Both the position numbers and the translations under genes were made by a program. A DNA stretch of 64,000 bases. It comes from Glandiceps talaboti (Eukaryota; Hemichordata; Enteropneusta; Spengelidae). Shown here piece after piece: positions 59,583-64,000 of this stretch. The notes under the pieces were generated by a model. It worked only from the letters and a program-made list of their open reading frames with translations. It did not search any database and was not told where the DNA came from. Each line of letters begins with the position of its first letter. Positions within the stretch are counted from its first letter, which is position 1. Location: positions 9,471,494-9,535,493 of the forward strand of contig NC_135552.1 in assembly GCF_964340395.1 (NCBI RefSeq). Direction: 5' to 3'.

Positions 59583-61722
59583 ACGTACGATGTAATTGAT
59601 CACAAACAAGATGACGTATGCTTACCGTGGATCTTGGCACAAAAACAAAACTTGTCAATTTATACCGGCTATTTCTATGAATATAAAACATTGGATAACG
59701 TATAGGTTCATAGATGGGTCGTTTGTACTCTTTTTGATGTTTGGTGTAACATTGATAACTGCATCTGTAAAAGATTGCAGGAAATAATTTAAATGCATTT
59801 TATGAAACTTTGCATTATGGACAGTCATTTGATTTCATCATTTTATATCACTTATTACTTGCGATTGCCAAGAAACACCCAGTTGAAACTTGTTCCTTAT
59901 TCACTGTTCTTTGGAGGTCCTTGTCATGAACACATATTGTCAGAACCGTTTGAAGAACCGTGGCTATTCCAACTCCAATGTAATTTTTCCCATTTTTATT
60001 TGTATTCATTTGTACTGGCTAGTCTAGTCTTAATCTAGTCTTGCTTGTCTTGTGTTATTGAACATAAAAATCTTAAAGACATTAAATCTTTGGAATTATA
60101 CATATTCGCTGGCAACCAGTAGTGTTAAAATTATTACAGAAGTGTCACAAGAAACCTGGACCCTTAATTAGTAAATTGGTCAGATAAATTGCTCCCCAAA
60201 CAGATAATTCATTTTGGTAATTACTGAGACACTTCTTTTGATTGAAACTAATGTTACCACTGAATCTGGTAACACTCCAGTCCTGCCGTACAATATTTAT
60301 ATAAACATCTGATTAACTTTCTTCAAAATACTAATACTTTTTGGGGAACTGCTTCGTGGTACATGGATTTTGATTTTAAAATATAAATGCCCAATTGTAG
60401 GTGGAATTTGTTATTGATTTTATTTGTTGCTTAAAAACTATAATTGTCATCAAAGCTTACTGATATATATCTATATTGGCAAAGCAGGAAATACAGATAC
60501 ATACTCAATGTGTACATTCTGTACATGAAATGGTTTCTCCCAGACAGTAAAATTGCATTTGTATCTTGACTCATACGGTGACCTCTGGCAAAGTTGGCTT
60601 TTAAGTGACTTAGTGTCTTGTTAATTACGAACTGCATTCTCTGTTTGCCGACTTATGTATCTGAGCATGTTGCTAACTGACGACCGTCCGGCTTTCTAAT
60701 GCCATTCCTCTAACATACACTAGTTGAGATCATGATGGTCGAATACTTAGAGTGCCTGGCTTCTCCGTTTTCCTTATATCAAGTAAAAGTGCTTACTCGT
60801 CGAGAATAAACCCTGGCCGCTTCACAAAATACGGAAATAGCTGCCAATTTTACGAGTCTGAGATGAAATGTTTGAACAAAATGAATTCTACGTCAGATTA
60901 AAAGATTTCATAATGGGTACTACATCATGTGATGAAGTGATAGATGATCTGATGAAATATCGGAAATTAATATTTTTTGGATTCACATCTAAGAATGTGT
61001 ATGACATGCTAATAAAATTATGAATTTGAATAGTAATTAGAATATGTAGAACAGGTTATCTCATAAAGATACAGACTTTATGTCAGAACCGCCAACTATT
61101 CTCTAATTAAGTCGTTTTTGGGTTACTTCCTTTGAGCTACGTATGTAACCAGTTGGTCAGCTAGCTGGGTCTTCCGTCCAACACACCAACTTTTTTATTT
61201 TGTTATTACAAAATTGAATATCTGTGTTTAACTGCAAAGCATCACTTAACAGAATTGTAACAAAATCATTTTAATCTAGTGAGTTTTTTCATAAATTCTT
61301 CACAACATCGTGTTTTCTTTTCAATTTTCTTTGCGACCTAAAACTCAACACGCCAACATTAAAGCTTAATTGGAGGCGTTCATTTTTCACATCGTATTCG
61401 TAACATAACATCATATCATGAACATTTCTGTCTGTACCCGTCCGCCACCTCACCGAGGAGGGTCAGATGTCCTTGTATTATTGAAAGTATAATGAATTGC
61501 CCTTTTGTATAAAAACGTATGCTGTAGTTTTCTGCACCCTATTTAGTTTGCGTACGCCCCTTCGCAAAAATAGAATAATCCTAGTCACAGGAAGCCCTGG
61601 GAGATCTTCTTATCTTGAATAGTTCCATATTCAGTGTACTGTCCAGGGTTTGAAATAATGAAGAAATAATGAAAAAGGAGTGAAAGCTAGGTAGGAAAGA
61701 GGAGTGCATAGGAATGTTTGAG

Positions 61723-62098
61723 ATACAACCCGCGAAAAAACACCGATGCATTTGGTTGCTTGTGGTAAGTTCATGTACAGACATACAATATGTAATAGTG
61801 TCGGTAACTTCTCAAAGTATAAACACCACACCAGACATATGATGTCATGTCTCTGTTTACTGCAATCACGTAGAACAACACACGTTGTAACATTGAGTAC
61901 GACTGTCACTATACATTATAACTTCCACAGTTATAAACAAACTGATAAAAAACATCACCTGAACCTACATCAAAGGCACCTGCTGTTGTTTTTGTATCAG
62001 TTGTATTATTGTTTTCACCTAATTCTGTCTTTGTGTGAAGTCTTTCGTTCGCTCACTTCATTCAAGCAAATGCACTGGTATTTTTCCACTGGTTGTAT
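61723..62098. mobile_element. Candidate MITE with 32-bp imperfect terminal inverted repeats
   Basis: 61723-61754 and 62067-62098 are complementary apart from about seven mismatches (ATACAACC, AAAA(A/T)A, TGCATTTG). The interior shows no further symmetry. Confidence 0.5.
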
Positions 62099-62525
62099 TT
62101 GAGTATTTTGAATATTGTAATTAATAATGTGAAAAATAGAACTAACATCAATTCATTCACGTAAATACTAACCCCTACGAAAAAAACTGATTGTGTCATT
62201 TTCACTGTCAATCCTATTAACTTAGTTTATTTATGATTCTGTATATCGATGTCCTTGTGATTTGATTATTATGGTCTGTGAATTTATTCTAAACTCAAAA
62301 ACTACCCTGGTTGCTTATTTCCGGACTCACTAACAATTATGTTTTAAATTGACCAATCTGATGTAATTGAGTAGCCAATTAATAGAGTAAAGACAGTCAT
62401 TTGGAGCTAAATAATTAGATATTTTAATGCCTCAATATAAAATATTGGAATAGCTTTGTTGTTCTCCTATCAGGTATCACCACAGGGGGTAGCAAGCATG
62501 TAACCGATTGATTGATCGATCGGTC

Positions 62526-62565
<40 letters not shown>

Positions 62566-62937
62566 TATTATTTGGTTGAATGATTGATCGATTGAATGAT
62601 CAATTTTTGTGGTGCAATATAACTTATTTTGTGTGTGATATTGATCAATTCACTCATTGAGTTTTAAAACTATTTCTTTTTCTTTCCCTGGTTACTTAGT
62701 CTAGCTGCTAGACCTCGGATGTTCTTCCGATAGAATACGACACACGCCCGAACATCGCTATCGAGCATGGAACATAAAAAAACCCCATAGTGATGGGTAT
62801 AGAAAAAAAACATATCTAGTATACCCCCATGAGTATCTCTTTATTTGCTGGTTTATTTAATTATTTTATTTGTCCCTATACTTGTCGTTCGTTCGTTTGC
62901 TTGTTCATTTGTCATTATTTGATAGTTTATTTATGTA

Positions 62938-63158
62938 TTTGTTTTGTTTTGTTTTGTTTTGTTTTGTTTTGTTTTGTTTTGTTTTGTTTTGTTTTGTTTT
63001 GTTTTGTTTTGTTTGTTTGTTTTGTTTTGTTTTGTTTTGTTTTGTTTTGTTTTGTTTTGTTTTGTTTTGTTTTGTTTTGTTTTGTTTTGTTTTGTTTTGT
63101 TTTGTTTTGTTTTGTTTTGTTTTGTTTTGTTTTGTTTTGTTTTGTTTTGTTTTGTTTG
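62938..63158. repeat. (TTTTG)n microsatellite
   Basis: About 43 pentanucleotide units with one TTTG interruption. Phe/Cys/Val and Lys/Gln/Asn frames over it are artefacts. Confidence 0.98.
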
Positions 63159-63227
63159 TCACACGGTTCCTGGGTCCCCTGTGTGGTATTCCATCATAGA
63201 CCCTACACGAAAGGCTATGACTAATCA

Positions 63228-63470
63228 GCATAATTAATGATTTACAGTAATTAGGCCATATCTTAGGAATGCATACTTCAAATTCAATATAATTTGATAT
63301 ATCAGCCATACACAAAGCGCACACATGCCCGTTAAAAGTTTGTTGACGTAGCTATTACAACTAATAATAATATGTCGTTTGTGCATAATTAATGTTTTTC
63401 CATAACCCAGCTTCAAATTTCGTAGAATTTCGTACATGCATTGGTGATAGTAAATCGTACACCTTTGCTA
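63228..63470 (-). repeat. Reverse-oriented relative of the 54-kb array
   Basis: In the minus sense it reads TTTGAAG(T/C)..., ATGCATTC, AAGATATGGCCTAATTACTG and ATTATGC, in the same order as the units at 53990-54570; about two units. Following it in that sense is GTGTGACAAA and then (AAAAC)n, parallel to the GATGACAAA(GACA)n end of the 54-kb copy. Confidence 0.75.
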
Positions 63471-63668
63471 TAATTTGCATTCAGTTTATATCTTGAGTAA
63501 GTTTTAGCATGTATTGTTACCAAGTAAACTAAACTAGTACGTACTACGTAGATAAAAACTAAGTGGAGGAGAGATTAACAATTACACCAACAAGCATACA
63601 GAGTCAGCCATGTTGTAGGAAGTTGTCCACCGCAACGTGTAACTTTCAAACAAATTCTAGCGTTCAAA

Positions 63669-63842
63669 ATGAACACCATGTACAGTTTTATAAAACACAT
63701 TTTACACATTTGTGTAATTTTGATTATTGTTAATAGTGCACAATGTTTTGACTACGATTTTACGTACATAATACCCGCAGGACAGCGAGAATGTTTCCAC
63801 CAACCAATCAAAGCGGAACATACTATGGATTTCGAGTTTCAG
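63669..63842 (+). CDS. First exon of a p24/TMED family cargo receptor (partial)
   Basis: ATG at 63669 begins MNTMYSFIKHILHICVILII, a signal peptide ending near NSAQC. Then comes the start of a GOLD domain: FDYDFTYIIPAGQRECFHQP, then DFEFQ. Vertebrate TMED5/TMED1 have DFTFxLPAGxxxCFYQ and EYQ at the same place (from memory), so this is most like the p24-gamma group. p24 proteins are single-pass ER-Golgi receptors that sort cargo (for example GPI-anchored proteins) into COPII/COPI vesicles. The exon ends with the donor TTTCAG/GTACGT (phase 0); the open frame beyond 63842 is intron. The second ATG (63678) is an alternative start. The remaining GOLD domain, coiled coil, membrane segment and tail lie outside the window. 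Confidence 0.85.
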
Positions 63843-64000
63843 GTACGTGGGGTCAAATATTTACTGTGTCAACGACCGACTCGGGTTTCAGGGCGTTTTG
63901 GGACGTACCCAAACTTTGTAAATATTATCTCACAGCATCGCTACAGTTTTTGGACCCTGTCGATACAATGGTGGTCGTTAAACTGTTGTTAATTTTCGTG

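Larger units (their letters stand above)
59600..63600. other. Intergenic region before the TMED gene
   Basis: AT-rich with no convincing exon. It holds a candidate MITE (61723-62098), a (GATT)n tract (62509-62600), a large (TTTTG)n tract and the inverted relative of the 54-kb array. Confidence 0.55.

Noticed and set aside
62829-63324. Phe/Cys/Val/Leu and Lys/Gln/Asn frames up to 139 aa
   Set aside because: Translation of the (TTTTG)n tract and flanking repeat.

Overview
This is eukaryotic, animal DNA. Genes are split by GT-AG introns, introns are AT-rich and kilobases long, there is no operon structure, and simple repeats and short palindromic mobile elements are abundant. The clearest gene is an ortholog of the animal transcription factor RFX6. 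Its protein is close to vertebrate RFX6 (as I remember it) in the DNA-binding and dimerisation regions. With the repeat-rich, gene-poor setting this suggests a slowly evolving marine invertebrate (lancelet, hemichordate, brachiopod or mollusc type). The sequence alone does not settle the phylum.

Layout. (1) 1-1.7 kb, + strand: 3' end of a gene encoding an Arg/Asp/Glu-rich tail (exon 1042-1625, possible preceding exon 371-491). (2) 1.7-6.5 kb: convergent intergenic DNA with a 144-bp tandem duplication, a degenerate satellite of about 110 bp, and a hairpin-forming repeat that may lie in the RFX6 3' UTR. (3) 7.2-40.9 kb, - strand: RFX6. I reconstructed 17 coding exons whose splice phases all agree; they total 2850 nt, encoding 949 aa plus stop. 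One is a 28-nt microexon. The introns hold microsatellites, a 43-bp minisatellite, a foldback MITE and a GC-rich minisatellite. (4) 41-52 kb: no convincing gene; two strong foldback elements and several microsatellites. (5) 52.2-56.1 kb, - strand: a small gene for a secreted, cysteine-rich peptide (signal peptide, 8 Cys, C-x2-C-x-C ... CC motif), with a TATA-like box and a non-coding first exon. Its 5' intron is packed with repeats. (6) 56.1-63.6 kb: intergenic repeats, including the inverted partner of a 42.8-kb repeat and a pair of ~100-bp inverted repeats. (7) 63.67-63.84 kb, + strand: first exon of a p24/TMED (GOLD-domain) cargo-receptor gene that runs off the window.

The four genes do not form an obvious pathway; they look like ordinary neighbours. 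I found no coding sequence for a new enzymatic or defence system. The most interesting signals are the frame-critical RFX6 microexon next to a long UG repeat, the cysteine-rich peptide gene, and several unnamed palindromic or microsatellite-ending repeat families.
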